This document shows, in pieces, positions 17,731-26,902 of a stretch of 64,000 nucleotides of DNA. How positions within the stretch are numbered: the first letter of the stretch is position 1; each line of letters starts with the position of its first letter. The DNA comes from Pseudomonas argentinensis (GTDB lineage Bacteria > Pseudomonadota > Gammaproteobacteria > Pseudomonadales > Pseudomonadaceae). The translations under genes and the position numbers were made by a program. Under the pieces are notes generated by a model. The model saw only the letters and a program-made list of their open reading frames with translations, was not told where the DNA came from and searched no databases. The stretch is from contig NZ_CP056087.1 of the NCBI RefSeq assembly GCF_001839655.2, forward strand, positions 4,216,001-4,280,000, given 5' to 3'.

Positions 17731-20043
17731 TCACGCCAGCTCTCTGCGCAGCTGCCGCGCCGCTGCCACCATATTGACCAACGCCGCCTCGGTCTCCGGC
17801 CAGCCGCGGGTCTTCAGGCCGCAGTCCGGGTTGACCCATAGGCGCTCGGCGGGAATACGGCGCACCGCCTTGCGCATCAGCTTGACCATCTCGGCGGTGT
17901 CCGGCACCCGCGGCGAATGGATGTCGTAGACGCCCGGGCCGATTTCATTGGGGTACTCGAAGGCCTCGAAGGCGTCCAGCAGCTCCATGTCCGAGCGCGA
18001 GGTCTCGATGGTGATCACGTCGGCATCCATGGCGGCGATGGACTCGATCACGTCGTTGAATTCGCTGTAGCACATGTGGGTGTGGATCTGGGTTTCGTCG
18101 CGCACACCGCTGGCACACAGGCGGAACGACTCGGTCGCCCAATCCAGGTAGCGCTGCCACTCGGCCTTGCGCAGCGGCAGGCCTTCGCGGAACGCCGCCT
18201 CGTCGATCTGGATGATCTTGATGCCGGTCGCCTCCAGATCCACCACTTCATCGCGCAGTGCCAGGGCCAACTGGCGGGCCTGCAGTTCGCGGCTGACGTC
18301 CTCGCGAGGGAACGACCACATCAGCATGGTCACCGGGCCGGTGAGCATGCCCTTCATCACCTTGCCCGTCAGGCTCTGGGCATAGCGGATCCACTCCACG
18401 GTCATGGCTTTCGGGCGGCTCAGGTCGCCATAGATGATCGCCGGTTTGACGCAGCGTGAGCCGTAGCTCTGCACCCAGCCGAAGCGGGTGAACAGGTAGC
18501 CGTCGAGCTGCTCGGCGAAGTACTCGACCATATCGTTGCGCTCGGCCTCGCCGTGCACCAGTACGTCCAGGCCCAGGCGTTCCTGAATCTCCACCGCATG
18601 GCGAATCTCGCTGTGCATCGCATCGGTGTAATCGCCCAGCGACAGCTTGCCCTGCTTGAACGCCTGGCGGGCCAGGCGGATCGCCGAGGTCTGCGGGAAA
18701 GAGCCGATGGTGGTGGTCGGGAATGGCGGCAGGGCCAGGCCAACACGCTGTTTGGCGATACGCTGGGCAAACGGTGAACGGCGCTGGCTGTCACTGGCCT
18801 TCACCGCTGCCAGGCGGGCCTGAACCTGGGGTTTGTGAATCCGTGGCGACGCCGCCCGGCTGGCCTGCACGGCGCGGCTTTCGGCCAGCGCCTTGTGTAC
18901 CCCGGGGGCATCGGGCTGGTTGACGGCCCGTGCCAGCAGCGCCACCTCGGCGCACTTCTGGGTGGCGAAAGCCAGCCAGCTTTTCAGCTCGGCATCCAGC
19001 CCCTCTTCACGGGCCAGGTCGACCGGGCTGTGGAGCAGCGAGCAGGAGGGAGCCACCCACAGGCGTTCGCCGAGCCGGCTGTGGGCATGAGCGATCACCG
19101 CCAGGGCCTTTTCCAGGTCGCAGCGCCACACGTTGCGGCCGTTGACCACGCCCAGGGACAGCACCTTGTAGGCCGGCAGGCGGTCGACAATGGTCGGGTA
19201 CTGCTCTGGCGCGCGCACCAGGTCGATGTGCAAACCGTCCACCGGCAGGTTGGCGGCCAGGCCGAGGTTGTCTTCCAGGCCCCCGAAGTAGGTGGCGATC
19301 AGCTTCTTCAGCGGCTCACGCTGCAGGCTGTTGTAGGCGCGCTCGAAGGCGTTCTTCCAGTCCTGGGGCAAGTCGAGCACCAGGATCGGCTCGTCGATCT
19401 GCACCCATTCCACGCCCTGCTCGGCGAGGCGCTGGAAGATCTGCCCGTAGAGCGGCAGCAGGCGTTCGAGCAACTCCAGCTTGTCGAAGCCCTGGGCCTC
19501 GCCCTTGAGCTTGCCCAGCCACAGGTAGGTCAGCGGGCCGATCACCACCGGCTTGACGCTGTGACCGAGGGCATGGGCTTCGGCGACTTCCTCGAACAGC
19601 TGCTCCCAGCTGAGGGCGAACTGCTGGTCGGCGGTGAACTCGGGCACCAGGTAGTGGTAGTTGGTATCGAACCACTTGGTTAGCTCCAGTGCATGAAGGG
19701 GCTGCGCATGGGCACCGCCGCAGCAGGCATCGCTGCTCACGCCACGGGCCATGGCGAACAGGGTGTCCAGGGTCGGCTTGCCATCCGCCGGGCGGAAGCG
19801 CTCGGGAATCACCCCGAAGGTCAGCGAGTGGGCCAGCACCCCGTCATACCAGGCGAAGTCGCCGACCGGCAGCAGGTCGATGCCGGCATCCTTCTGCACC
19901 TGCCAGTGGCGGGCGCGCAGCTCGCGGCCCACGGCGCGCAGGCCGGCTTCGTCCAGCTCGCCTTTCCAAAAGGCCTCCTGGGCTTTTTTCAGTTCGCGGT
20001 CACGTCCGATTCGGGGGAATCCGAGGCTGTGTGCCAGGGCCAT
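17731..20043 (-). CDS. metE: Cobalamin-independent methionine synthase
   Basis: Transfers the methyl group from 5-methyltetrahydropteroyltri-glutamate to homocysteine. The 770-residue length and paired barrels are standard. It begins [20 protein letters not shown], and the zinc ligands are visible in HTHMCYSEF (His and Cys near 655-659) and in NPDCGLKTR (Cys near 740). The 117-bp upstream gap to the divergent AraC gene is too short for a cobalamin riboswitch plus promoter. A weak MetR-like site TGAAACAAACTCA is present at 20098-20110. No metR gene is adjacent. Confidence 0.97.
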   Translation of the reverse strand: MALAHSLGFPRIGRDRELKKAQEAFWKGELDEAGLRAVGRELRARHWQVQKDAGIDLLPVGDFAWYDGVLAHSLTFGVIPERFRPADGKPTLDTLFAMARGVSSDACCGGAHAQPLHALELTKWFDTNYHYLVPEFTADQQFALSWEQLFEEVAEAHALGHSVKPVVIGPLTYLWLGKLKGEAQGFDKLELLERLLPLYGQIFQRLAEQGVEWVQIDEPILVLDLPQDWKNAFERAYNSLQREPLKKLIATYFGGLEDNLGLAANLPVDGLHIDLVRAPEQYPTIVDRLPAYKVLSLGVVNGRNVWRCDLEKALAVIAHAHSRLGERLWVAPSCSLLHSPVDLAREEGLDAELKSWLAFATQKCAEVALLARAVNQPDAPGVHKALAESRAVQASRAASPRIHKPQVQARLAAVKASDSQRRSPFAQRIAKQRVGLALPPFPTTTIGSFPQTSAIRLARQAFKQGKLSLGDYTDAMHSEIRHAVEIQERLGLDVLVHGEAERNDMVEYFAEQLDGYLFTRFGWVQSYGSRCVKPAIIYGDLSRPKAMTVEWIRYAQSLTGKVMKGMLTGPVTMLMWSFPREDVSRELQARQLALALRDEVVDLEATGIKIIQIDEAAFREGLPLRKAEWQRYLDWATESFRLCASGVRDETQIHTHMCYSEFNDVIESIAAMDADVITIETSRSDMELLDAFEAFEYPNEIGPGVYDIHSPRVPDTAEMVKLMRKAVRRIPAERLWVNPDCGLKTRGWPETEAALVNMVAAARQLRRELA

Positions 20044-20097
20044 GGCGATATCTCCAATGCATAAATGATGGCGTGCATTGTCGAGGGGCCAGCTGAG

Positions 20098-20110
20098 TGA
20101 AACAAACTCA
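20098..20110. promoter_or_regulatory. Weak MetR-like site upstream of metE
   Basis: TGAAACAAACTCA fits TGAA-N5-TTCA with one mismatch, 55 bp upstream of the metE start. MetR activation of metE is known in other bacteria; this match alone is weak. Confidence 0.3.
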
Positions 20111-20160
20111 ACCTTTTAACGTTAAAAACAAGTTATCCTCATGTTCAAGCCACCCGGCCC

Positions 20161-21051
20161 ATGAGCACAGCTCCTCGGCTTGAGGTGCCTGGCGCAGTCG
20201 GGCAATCTGGCGACAGCCCTCTGGACCCAACCGGCATGCCTGAGCTTCCCGACGACCCCGCCCAGACCGAACGCACCCGCGAAACCGTGCTGCGCTACCA
20301 CTACAGCTGGAAGTACCGCGACCTGGAGGCGGTGATGGCGCTCTATCACCCCGAGGTCGAGTACCACGACTTCTTCCTCAACCGCGCCATGGGCCTGGCC
20401 GAGCTGCGCGACTACGTGCTCAGCACCATGCCGCGCCACCCGGAGGAAGCGCTGGAGCATACCGACCGCATCCGTATCGACGGCCACACCGCGTTCATCC
20501 AGTACCGCACCACGCTGCATGGCGGCGAGGGCCTGGTGTCGTTCCGTACCGCCGAGGCCATCACCGTGCGCGACGGGCTGATCTGGCGGGTCAACGAATA
20601 CGCCTCGCTGGTGCACGAAGGGCCGGATGCGCGGGCGCCGATCCAGAGCAACGCGGCGATCAGCAAGCTGGGGCTGTCGACCCGCCAGCTGGGTTTCATG
20701 GCCCAGGACCTGCAGGATTACTTCCAGGGTCGCCAGCCCTTTCTGAATCCGGCCCTGAGCCTGCAGCAGGTGGCCAGCGCCACCGGCTACAGCCGCAACC
20801 AGATGTCCTACCTGCTCAACCAGGTGCTCGGCCAAAGCTTCTACCGCTACGTCAACCAGGCGCGCCTGCAGCACCTGCTCGAACGCCTGCAGGCCGGCAG
20901 CGACCTGCGGCGCATGGACGAACTGGCCTTCGAAGCCGGCTTCAACTCCCTGACCGCCTTCTACAGCACCTTCCGCCGCCATACCGGAATGACGCCAAAG
21001 GCCTATTTGAAAGACCTTTACGCGCGGACACGCACGCAAGACAACTGCTGA
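20161..21051 (+). CDS. AraC-family regulator with NTF2/SnoaL-like N-terminal domain
   Basis: A 296-residue protein. Residues about 38-155 look like an NTF2-like fold of the SnoaL type (LRYHYSWKYRDLEAVMALYH, then an IDGHTAFIQYRTT segment ending with a VNEYASLVHEG strand). Residues 185-290 form an AraC/XylS double helix-turn-helix (LSLQQVASATGYSRNQMSYLL and the conserved FNSLTAFYSTFRRHTGMTPKAY). A small-molecule pocket fused to AraC DNA-binding modules is unusual compared with the common cupin sensor. It stands 45 bp before an amine-oxidase-like gene on the same strand and most likely controls that cluster (inference). Confidence 0.87.
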   Translation: MSTAPRLEVPGAVGQSGDSPLDPTGMPELPDDPAQTERTRETVLRYHYSWKYRDLEAVMALYHPEVEYHDFFLNRAMGLAELRDYVLSTMPRHPEEALEHTDRIRIDGHTAFIQYRTTLHGGEGLVSFRTAEAITVRDGLIWRVNEYASLVHEGPDARAPIQSNAAISKLGLSTRQLGFMAQDLQDYFQGRQPFLNPALSLQQVASATGYSRNQMSYLLNQVLGQSFYRYVNQARLQHLLERLQAGSDLRRMDELAFEAGFNSLTAFYSTFRRHTGMTPKAYLKDLYARTRTQDNC

Positions 21052-21096
21052 GTCGGCCACTAGGCTTGCCCTATACATCTCGTGTGGAAGCGGTGC

Positions 21097-22503
21097 ATGA
21101 ACGACTGGCGCAACATCAGCCTGTGGATGGATCAACTGGATGAGCCGCTGACCCCGCGCCCGTCGCTGCCCGGCGACCTGCAGGCCGACGTGGCCATCAT
21201 CGGCGCCGGGTATACCGGGCTGTGGACGGCCTACTACCTCAAGCGCCAGGCACCCGAGCTGCGTATCGTCATCCTCGAAGCGAAGATCGCCGGTTTCGGC
21301 GCCTCTGGTCGCAACGGCGGCTGGCTGATGGGCAACCTGCTTGGCGAGGATCGCCTGCTCGCCGGCCTCACCCCACAGGCACGGCGGGAATCCTACGACC
21401 TGCTGCACGGCATTCCCGATGAGGTCGGTCAGGTGCTGCAGCGCGAAGGCATCGACTGCGACTACCGCAAGGGCGGTGTGCTGTATTGCGCGGCCCGCTA
21501 CCCGGAGCAGGAGCTGCGCCTGCGCGAATACCTGCGCGGCTACCGTGAGGAAGGCCTGAACGAGGCCGACTATCGTTGGCTGCCCGCTGAGGAACTGGCG
21601 CAACAGCTGCGCATCCCGGGCGCCTATGGGGCGATTCACACCCCGCATTGCGCGACCATCCAGCCGGCCCGCCTGGTCCGTGGCCTGGCCCGCTGCGTCG
21701 AGGCCATGGGCGTGAGCATCTATGAAGGCACCCCAGCCCTGAGCTGGCAGGCCGGCAGCGTGCGCTGCGAGGCTGGTGAGGTGCGCGCCGACTGGGTGGT
21801 GCCGGCCGTCGAGGGTTACTCGCCCAGGCTGCCGCCGCTGGGGCGCCACCAGATTCCCGTGCAGAGCCTGATCGTCGCCACCGAACCGCTACCGGCCTCG
21901 ACATGGGCGGAAATCGGCCTGGAGCGCGGCCAGGCGTTCAGCGAAGCCAGCCGCCAGGTCACCTACGGCCAGCGCAGCCGCGACGACCGGCTGATCTTTG
22001 GCGCCCGCGGCGGCTATCGCTTCGGCAGCCGCCTGCGGGGCGACTTCAACCTCAGCGACGAAGAGCGTGGCCTGCGCCGCTATCTGTTCAGCGAGCTGTT
22101 CCCGCAACTGCGCAGCGTGCGCATCACCCATGCCTGGGGCGGCAACCTGGGCATGGCGCGGCGCTTTCACCCGCACATGCTCTGCGACCGCAGCGCCGGC
22201 ATCGCCCTGTCCGGCGGTTATGGCGGCGAAGGCGTGGGCGCCAGCAACCTCGGTGGCCGCACCCTGGCCGACCTGATTCTCGGCCACAGCACCCCGCTCA
22301 CTCGCCAACCCTGGGTACGCCACGACACCCGCGTGCAGGATCTGCCGCGCTGGGAGCCGGAACCCTGCCGCTGGCTGGGATACAACGCCATCATCCGCAG
22401 CTTCGTGCGCGAAGACAAACTGCTGGCCGACCCCTCCAGCCGGCCCTGGCAGCGCTACATGGCCCAGCGCATCGCCAGCCTGATGGAAGGCTTCATGAGG
22501 TGA
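21097..22503 (+). CDS. DAO-family FAD-dependent oxidoreductase (gamma-glutamylputrescine oxidase-like)
   Basis: A 468-residue flavoenzyme. The Rossmann motif is ADVAIIGAGYTGLWTAYYL at about residues 28-46, followed by GFGASGRNGGW, the signature of the PuuB/glycine oxidase-like group. The C-terminal part shows WGGNLGMARRFHPH and a GYGGEGVGASNLGGR segment near the flavin. The ATG at 21097 gives MNDWRNISLW, a typical start. It lies between the AraC regulator and a cupin remnant, with a PotF-like binding protein further down, which suggests oxidation of a polyamine or its glutamylated form. The substrate is inferred from context. Confidence 0.85.
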   Translation: MNDWRNISLWMDQLDEPLTPRPSLPGDLQADVAIIGAGYTGLWTAYYLKRQAPELRIVILEAKIAGFGASGRNGGWLMGNLLGEDRLLAGLTPQARRESYDLLHGIPDEVGQVLQREGIDCDYRKGGVLYCAARYPEQELRLREYLRGYREEGLNEADYRWLPAEELAQQLRIPGAYGAIHTPHCATIQPARLVRGLARCVEAMGVSIYEGTPALSWQAGSVRCEAGEVRADWVVPAVEGYSPRLPPLGRHQIPVQSLIVATEPLPASTWAEIGLERGQAFSEASRQVTYGQRSRDDRLIFGARGGYRFGSRLRGDFNLSDEERGLRRYLFSELFPQLRSVRITHAWGGNLGMARRFHPHMLCDRSAGIALSGGYGGEGVGASNLGGRTLADLILGHSTPLTRQPWVRHDTRVQDLPRWEPEPCRWLGYNAIIRSFVREDKLLADPSSRPWQRYMAQRIASLMEGFMR

Positions 22504-22532
22504 ACACCCCTCCCAAACCCAAGGTTGCCCGC

Positions 22533-23135
22533 ATGACCATCACCCATTTCCGCGACACCGCAAACGTCGCACTCGACGAACACAACCCGGTCGCCGTACC
22601 GCTCAGCGAGCCCGCAGCCATCACCTCGGTGACCTGCGGGAGCGCGACGATGGCGTGGAAACCGGCATCTGGGAATGCACGCCCGGCCGCTGGCGCCGGC
22701 AGATCGTGCAGCAGGAGTTCTGCCACTTCATCGCCGGGCGCTGCACCTTCATTCCCGACGTGGGCGAGCCGATCGAGATCAAAGCCGGCGACGCCCTCAT
22801 GTTGCTGGCCAACACTGAAGGGGCTGCTCCCGTTTCAACGCACCCGCGCCGGAGCCAGCTTTACCGCGAGGCAAGGCGCGAGCCGCGAGGTTTGGCGGGC
22901 CAAATGAGTCGGCGAGAAACGCAGCATCGCGGCAAAACTGGCCCGGCCCTTCGGGTTGCGCGGGAAATCACGCCATGCGTCGTTGGAGGACTTGAAAAGG
23001 GAATGCCATTTACTGCGTCCTCCGCCTAGCCTGCGTGATTTCTCGCTGCAACGCGGTGCGCGCTGAAACGGGAGCAGCCCCTAGGTGTGGGACATACAAG
23101 AAACGCTGCGCAAGACTTATGTACTGATTTTCTGA
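22533..23135 (+). pseudogene. Cupin (DUF861-type) gene broken by a frameshift and a MITE insertion
   Basis: The gene starts at ATG 22533 (MTITHFRDTANVALDEHNP). At about 22632-22636 the frame is lost by one missing base: restoring one C after GTGAC gives LRERDDGVETGIWECTPGRW and then a cupin stretch with FCHFIAGRCTF. After LLANTEG at about 22818 a 262-bp MITE-like element intervenes. The lost end VWDIQETLRKTYVLIF and a stop resume right after it (23084-23135). Joined, the parts give a cupin of about 115 residues, as commonly found beside FAD-oxidase genes of amine metabolism. Two independent lesions make function unlikely. Confidence 0.85.
22820..23081. mobile_element. MITE-like element, copy 2 (inside the cupin gene)
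   Basis: A 262-bp relative of the element at 9975-10239, with inverted ends GGGGCTGCTCCCGTTTCA and TGAAACGGGAGCAGCCCC. Shared internal blocks include GTTTGGCGGGCCAAATGAG and GGTTGCGCGGGAAAT. There is no open frame for a transposase. The right flank begins TA, but the left flank is AA, so the target duplication has been altered or the edge is a base or two off. Confidence 0.85.
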
Positions 23136-23177
23136 CTGCTGCCTCCACAACATCGATAACAACGGTTGAGGTCTCCC

Positions 23178-24254
23178 ATGCTGAAAACGCTTATCCCGCT
23201 GATGCTCGTCGCCTCGGTCAGCCAGGCGGCGCAGGACGTGCGCATCTACAACTGGACCGACTACATCGCCCCCGACACGCTGAAGAACTTCCAGCAGGCC
23301 AGCGGCGTAACGCCCCACTACGACGTTTACGACAGCAACGAAACCCTCGACGCCAAACTGATGGCCGGCCGCTCCGGCTATGACGTGGTGTTCCCCTCCA
23401 ACCACTTCATGGCCCGGCAGATCCAGGGTGGCGCGCTCAAGGAGCTGGACAAGAGCCAACTGCCCAACTGGAAGAACCTCAACCCCACGCTGCTCAAGGC
23501 CCTGGAAGGTAACGACCCGGGCAACCAGCACGGCTTCCCCTATTTGTGGGGCAGCACCGGCATCGGCTACAACGTCGAGAAGGTCAAGGCCGTGCTCGGA
23601 AGCGATGTGCCGCTGGATTCCTGGGACCTGATCTTCAAACCCGAGCTGATGGCCAAGCTGAGCAAATGCGGCGTGGCGATTCTCGACAATGGCCCGGAAA
23701 TGCTGCCCATCGCCCTGCACTACCTGGGCCTGCCACATCACAGCCAGAAGCCCGAGGACTACAAGAAGGCCGAAGCGCTGCTGATGGAGATGCGCAAAAA
23801 CGTCGCCTACTTCCACTCCTCCAAATACGTGGGCGAGCTGGCCAACGGCGACGTGTGCATGGCGGTCGGCTTCTCCGGCGACATCATGCAGGCCAGCGCC
23901 CGCGCCAGGGAGGCCGGCAACGGCGTCGACATCGCCTACGTGATCCCCAAGGAAGGCGCGCCGATGTGGTTCGACATGGTCGCCATGCCAGAGGATGCGC
24001 CCAATGAAAAGGCTGCCTACGCCTTTATGAACTACCTGCTCGAGCCAGAGGTGATCGCCGCCATCAGCGACCATGTGCACTACGCCAATGGCAACAGCCA
24101 GGCAGACGGGCTGGTCGACCCGACACTCAAGGCCGATACCACCGTCTACCCGCCCGATGAGGTGATGGAAAAACTCTACGCCCTGGAAGCCATGCCGCTG
24201 AACATCGACCGCATCCGCACGCGGATCTGGACCAAGGTGAAAAGCGGCACTTGA
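23178..24254 (+). CDS. Periplasmic polyamine-binding protein (PotF/SpuD-like)
   Basis: A 358-residue solute-binding protein of ABC polyamine uptake. The signal peptide MLKTLIPLMLVASVSQA is followed by QDVRIYNWTDYIAPDTL, the hallmark of PotF/SpuD/SpuE proteins, and later DVVFPSNHFMARQI and WGSTGIGYNVEKV. The start is the ATG at 23178 after a GAGG site; an upstream TTG is in frame but less likely. No permease or ATPase genes follow, so it either shares a transporter encoded elsewhere or serves as a sensor. It is downstream of the oxidase and the broken cupin. Confidence 0.9.
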   Translation: MLKTLIPLMLVASVSQAAQDVRIYNWTDYIAPDTLKNFQQASGVTPHYDVYDSNETLDAKLMAGRSGYDVVFPSNHFMARQIQGGALKELDKSQLPNWKNLNPTLLKALEGNDPGNQHGFPYLWGSTGIGYNVEKVKAVLGSDVPLDSWDLIFKPELMAKLSKCGVAILDNGPEMLPIALHYLGLPHHSQKPEDYKKAEALLMEMRKNVAYFHSSKYVGELANGDVCMAVGFSGDIMQASARAREAGNGVDIAYVIPKEGAPMWFDMVAMPEDAPNEKAAYAFMNYLLEPEVIAAISDHVHYANGNSQADGLVDPTLKADTTVYPPDEVMEKLYALEAMPLNIDRIRTRIWTKVKSGT

Positions 24255-24296
24255 TACCGTTACGAAGGCTGGCGCCCTTGGGCGCCAGCCCGGCGG

Positions 24297-24680
24297 TCAG
24301 ATCCACAGATCGTTGACCGCCGTACGCTCCCCGCCTTCTGCCCCGGTGTTAAGCACGCCGCGCGGCTCGATCAGCAGCAACTTCACCTCGGCTTCGGCAT
24401 AGGGTTTGTGCTCAACGCCCCTGGGCACCACGTACAGCTCGCCACTGCCCAGGGTTACCGAGCCGTCACGAAAATCCAGGCGCAACTGGCCGTCGAGCAC
24501 CAGAAAGGCTTCGTCGGTTTCGGCATGGGCATGCCAGATGAAATCGCCCTGCAGGCGCGCCACCTTGAACTGGTAGTCGTTCATTTCCGCGACCACGCGA
24601 GGTGACCATTGCTCGGCGATCAGGTCGAGCTTGCGGATCAGGTTGATGGCTTGCCGGGTTGATGGAATTGGCTGGCTCAC
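24297..24680 (-). CDS. Small single-domain cupin protein
   Basis: A 127-residue protein with one cupin barrel. The two motifs are visible: WHAHAETDEAFLVLDGQLRL (metal ligands His/His/Glu) and GELYVVPRGVEHKPYA with the second His. The translation starts at a GTG (24678-24680) preceded by GAGGAG. Such proteins are widespread mannose-isomerase-like cupins without assigned reaction. It is convergent with the binding-protein gene and downstream of an AraC gene on the same strand, 49 bp apart. Confidence 0.85.
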   Translation of the reverse strand: MSQPIPSTRQAINLIRKLDLIAEQWSPRVVAEMNDYQFKVARLQGDFIWHAHAETDEAFLVLDGQLRLDFRDGSVTLGSGELYVVPRGVEHKPYAEAEVKLLLIEPRGVLNTGAEGGERTAVNDLWI

Positions 24681-24729
24681 GGGAGGCTCCTCGGTTGGTT
24701 TTCGCCACTCTAGCGAGGCACCCGGGGCG

Positions 24730-25554
24730 CTATCTTGTACGATCCTGCAACTTCACAATGCTCAGCCAGCGCGCCGGAGACAGGCCGAAGCTGGCCACGA
24801 AATGCCGGGTCATATGGCTCTGGTCGAAGAACCCGGCGATCAGCGCCGCATCGGCCAGGCCGATGCCCGACAAGGCCAGTTCACGGCAGCGCTCCAGGCG
24901 GCGCATGGTCACGTAACGGTAGGGGCTGGTGCCGAACAGCGCACGAAAGTCCCGCGACAGGCTCCACCGATCCCGCCCGCTGACATGCTCCAGTTCGTCC
25001 AGGGTGATGCTCGCGCCGTTACGGCTATGGATGTACTCCCGCGCCCGCTGCGTGGCGGGGTAATCGAAGGCGCGACGACCGCGGGGCTTGCCGGCGACGG
25101 CTTCGAGGGCGCGGGCCAGGTCGTAGATCGCGTCGTCTTCTTCCAGCGACTCCAGCGGGTTGTCCATCGCCTGCATGAACGACTCGGTGGCGCTGCGCAG
25201 GCGCGAGTCATCGCTCAAGCCACCAGCCACGAAGGGCAGCGGCTTGCCGCCAAGCACCTGCTGGATCAGCACCGGGTCGATATACAGCATGCGGTAATGA
25301 AAGCCGGCGTCGGTGCCGGCCATGCCGTCGTGCAGTTCATCCGGGTGCAACACCAGGGTGCCGCCGGGCAGGCTGTGGCGCATGGCGCGCCGATAACGAA
25401 AGCTCTGCACACCGGACAAGGTGCGGCCGATGGCGTAGGAGTCGTGGCGATGAGGATCGTACCCGTGGCCGCTGAAATACGCCTCGATGCGCTCCACCCG
25501 CCCCGGCGCATGGCTGCGCAGCACCCAGTCACTTCGGCCTGTTGGTTTGTCCAT
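24730..25554 (-). CDS. AraC-family transcriptional regulator with cupin sensor
   Basis: A 274-residue regulator. The N-terminal AraC-binding cupin (about 10-130; PHRHDSYAIGRTLSG and VLHPDELHDG) should bind a small ligand. The C-terminal HTH pair (about 170-270) contains SGRDRWSLSRDFRALFGTSP and a segment with ALIAGFFDQSHMTRHF. Its likely target is the cupin gene just downstream on the same strand; this is inferred from position. No recognised operator was found in the 112-bp gap upstream. Confidence 0.88.
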   Translation of the reverse strand: MDKPTGRSDWVLRSHAPGRVERIEAYFSGHGYDPHRHDSYAIGRTLSGVQSFRYRRAMRHSLPGGTLVLHPDELHDGMAGTDAGFHYRMLYIDPVLIQQVLGGKPLPFVAGGLSDDSRLRSATESFMQAMDNPLESLEEDDAIYDLARALEAVAGKPRGRRAFDYPATQRAREYIHSRNGASITLDELEHVSGRDRWSLSRDFRALFGTSPYRYVTMRRLERCRELALSGIGLADAALIAGFFDQSHMTRHFVASFGLSPARWLSIVKLQDRTR

Positions 25555-25666
25555 GTCGTGGTTCTCCGTGCCGCTGCCAGGCAGGCAACACGGTAACCCC
25601 TCGGGCGTTAAAAAGCTCGCGGCTCGATCACCCTCGCGTCGCCAGGCACCTCCTGCGCCGCCCTCC

Positions 25667-26599
25667 TCACCGCGACCACTGCGGATCCGTGGTGAAGGCG
25701 ATGGTCAGCCAGCGGTTGGGGCCTTCGTCGCCAAGGGCCTGGCCGATGACGTCGCGCAGGGCGTCCCATTCGTCGAGGGTTTGCGCGGGCCAGTCCGCCG
25801 GCACGATGAAGTACAGCTCGATCTGCCGGGCGCGGCCGACCCGGGCGACGTAGGCCTGGTAGCTGATGAAGCCGTACCGCTCGACGATGGCGTGGGCCAC
25901 GCTGTCCACGTGCTGCTTGAGCGCCGGCGGGGTGACCAGCAGGATATCCGCCAGCGCCTGGCGGATGGTGGCCAGCGGCAGCGGCAGAATCACCAGGCAG
26001 ATCACCGCCAGCACCGCCGGGTCGATGTAGGGACCGAGCCAGGCGTAGCGGGTCTGTTCGGTCAGATGACCGATGACGAAGGCGACCAGCAGGGCCAGGG
26101 AAATGCACCCGGACATCACCCAGGCCTTGGCATCCAGGGCGAGAAAATCCGAGCGGATGCGCCGGTTGGCGCGAAACTCGTAACAGGCGAACGCAAAGCA
26201 GATCAGCGTGGCGATGCCGGCATACAGCGACGCCAGGCCGAATTCCAGCGGCGTGCCGCCGGACAGCAGGTTGCCGACAGCGTTGATCAGCGCATAGGCC
26301 GCCACGCCGCACAGCAAGGTGCCGTTGAGCGCCAGCACCATGGGCTCCAGGTGCCAGAAGCCCATGTTGAACCGCTCGGCGAGCCGGCGGCTGGCTTCGC
26401 TCTGCGAGGTGTGCCGGCGAATCAGCGTGGACACCATCAGGGCCAGGCCGCTCATGCTGGCATCGGCCAGGGAGTAGACGCCGTCGAAGACGATGGAGAA
26501 CGACCCGGACGCCAGGCCGATGACCACCCCGAAGGCCGCCACCAGCAGGGTCATGGCAATCGAGCCACGCAGGATGCCCTGTTCCGTGTTCATCGCCAT
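25667..26599 (-). CDS. Cation diffusion facilitator family transporter
   Basis: A 310-residue inner-membrane protein with about six hydrophobic helices in the first 210 residues and a cytoplasmic C-terminal domain (about 215-310; HAIVERYGFISYQAYVARVG). Helix 2 carries the conserved FDGVYSLADASMSG segment with Asp residues that bind metal in CDF proteins, and an LDAKAW segment with Asp lies in helix 5. Export of a divalent metal such as zinc, iron or manganese is likely but cannot be specified. I prefer the ATG at 26597-26599 because GAGGAG lies 7 bp before it; a GTG six bases earlier is the alternative. Confidence 0.88.
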   Translation of the reverse strand: MAMNTEQGILRGSIAMTLLVAAFGVVIGLASGSFSIVFDGVYSLADASMSGLALMVSTLIRRHTSQSEASRRLAERFNMGFWHLEPMVLALNGTLLCGVAAYALINAVGNLLSGGTPLEFGLASLYAGIATLICFAFACYEFRANRRIRSDFLALDAKAWVMSGCISLALLVAFVIGHLTEQTRYAWLGPYIDPAVLAVICLVILPLPLATIRQALADILLVTPPALKQHVDSVAHAIVERYGFISYQAYVARVGRARQIELYFIVPADWPAQTLDEWDALRDVIGQALGDEGPNRWLTIAFTTDPQWSR

Positions 26600-26674
26600 C
26601 TGCACGCTCCTCGACCGAAAACCGCAAGGATACCGCTGTCCGTCAGCCCTTGCTGGCAGTGTTCAGCGCCCATT

Positions 26675-26902
26675 TCAGGCCGAGGAGTCCAGGGGCCTGC
26701 CCTGCACGCTGCGCCGCCCGAAGGCCAGCATGACGATCACCAGCATACAGCCGATCAGGATGACCCCCGAGGACGGCACGAAGAGGCTGCGCCGGTCGTT
26801 GCCTTCGATGAACAGGCTCAACAGGGTCGGTGCCGCGGCGGCCAGGGCCACCTGCACCACGCCGACCAGCTTGGTCAGGCGACCGCGCGGGTCGTGGGTC
26901 AC
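26675..26902 (-). CDS. Small membrane protein of unknown function
   Basis: Encodes 75 residues with two predicted membrane helices (about 12-32, LTKLVGVVQVALAAAAPTLL; and 44-62, GVILIGCMLVIVMLAFG) joined by a short polar loop. There is no family that I recognise. It lies 75 bp upstream of the CDF transporter on the same strand. Its hydrophobicity and normal codon use argue for a real gene, but it may be the remainder of something larger. Confidence 0.5.
   Translation of the reverse strand: MTHDPRGRLTKLVGVVQVALAAAAPTLLSLFIEGNDRRSLFVPSSGVILIGCMLVIVMLAFGRRSVQGRPLDSSA

Noticed and set aside
20044..20160. Cobalamin riboswitch upstream of metE
   Set aside because: The gap is too short and lacks the B12-box core.
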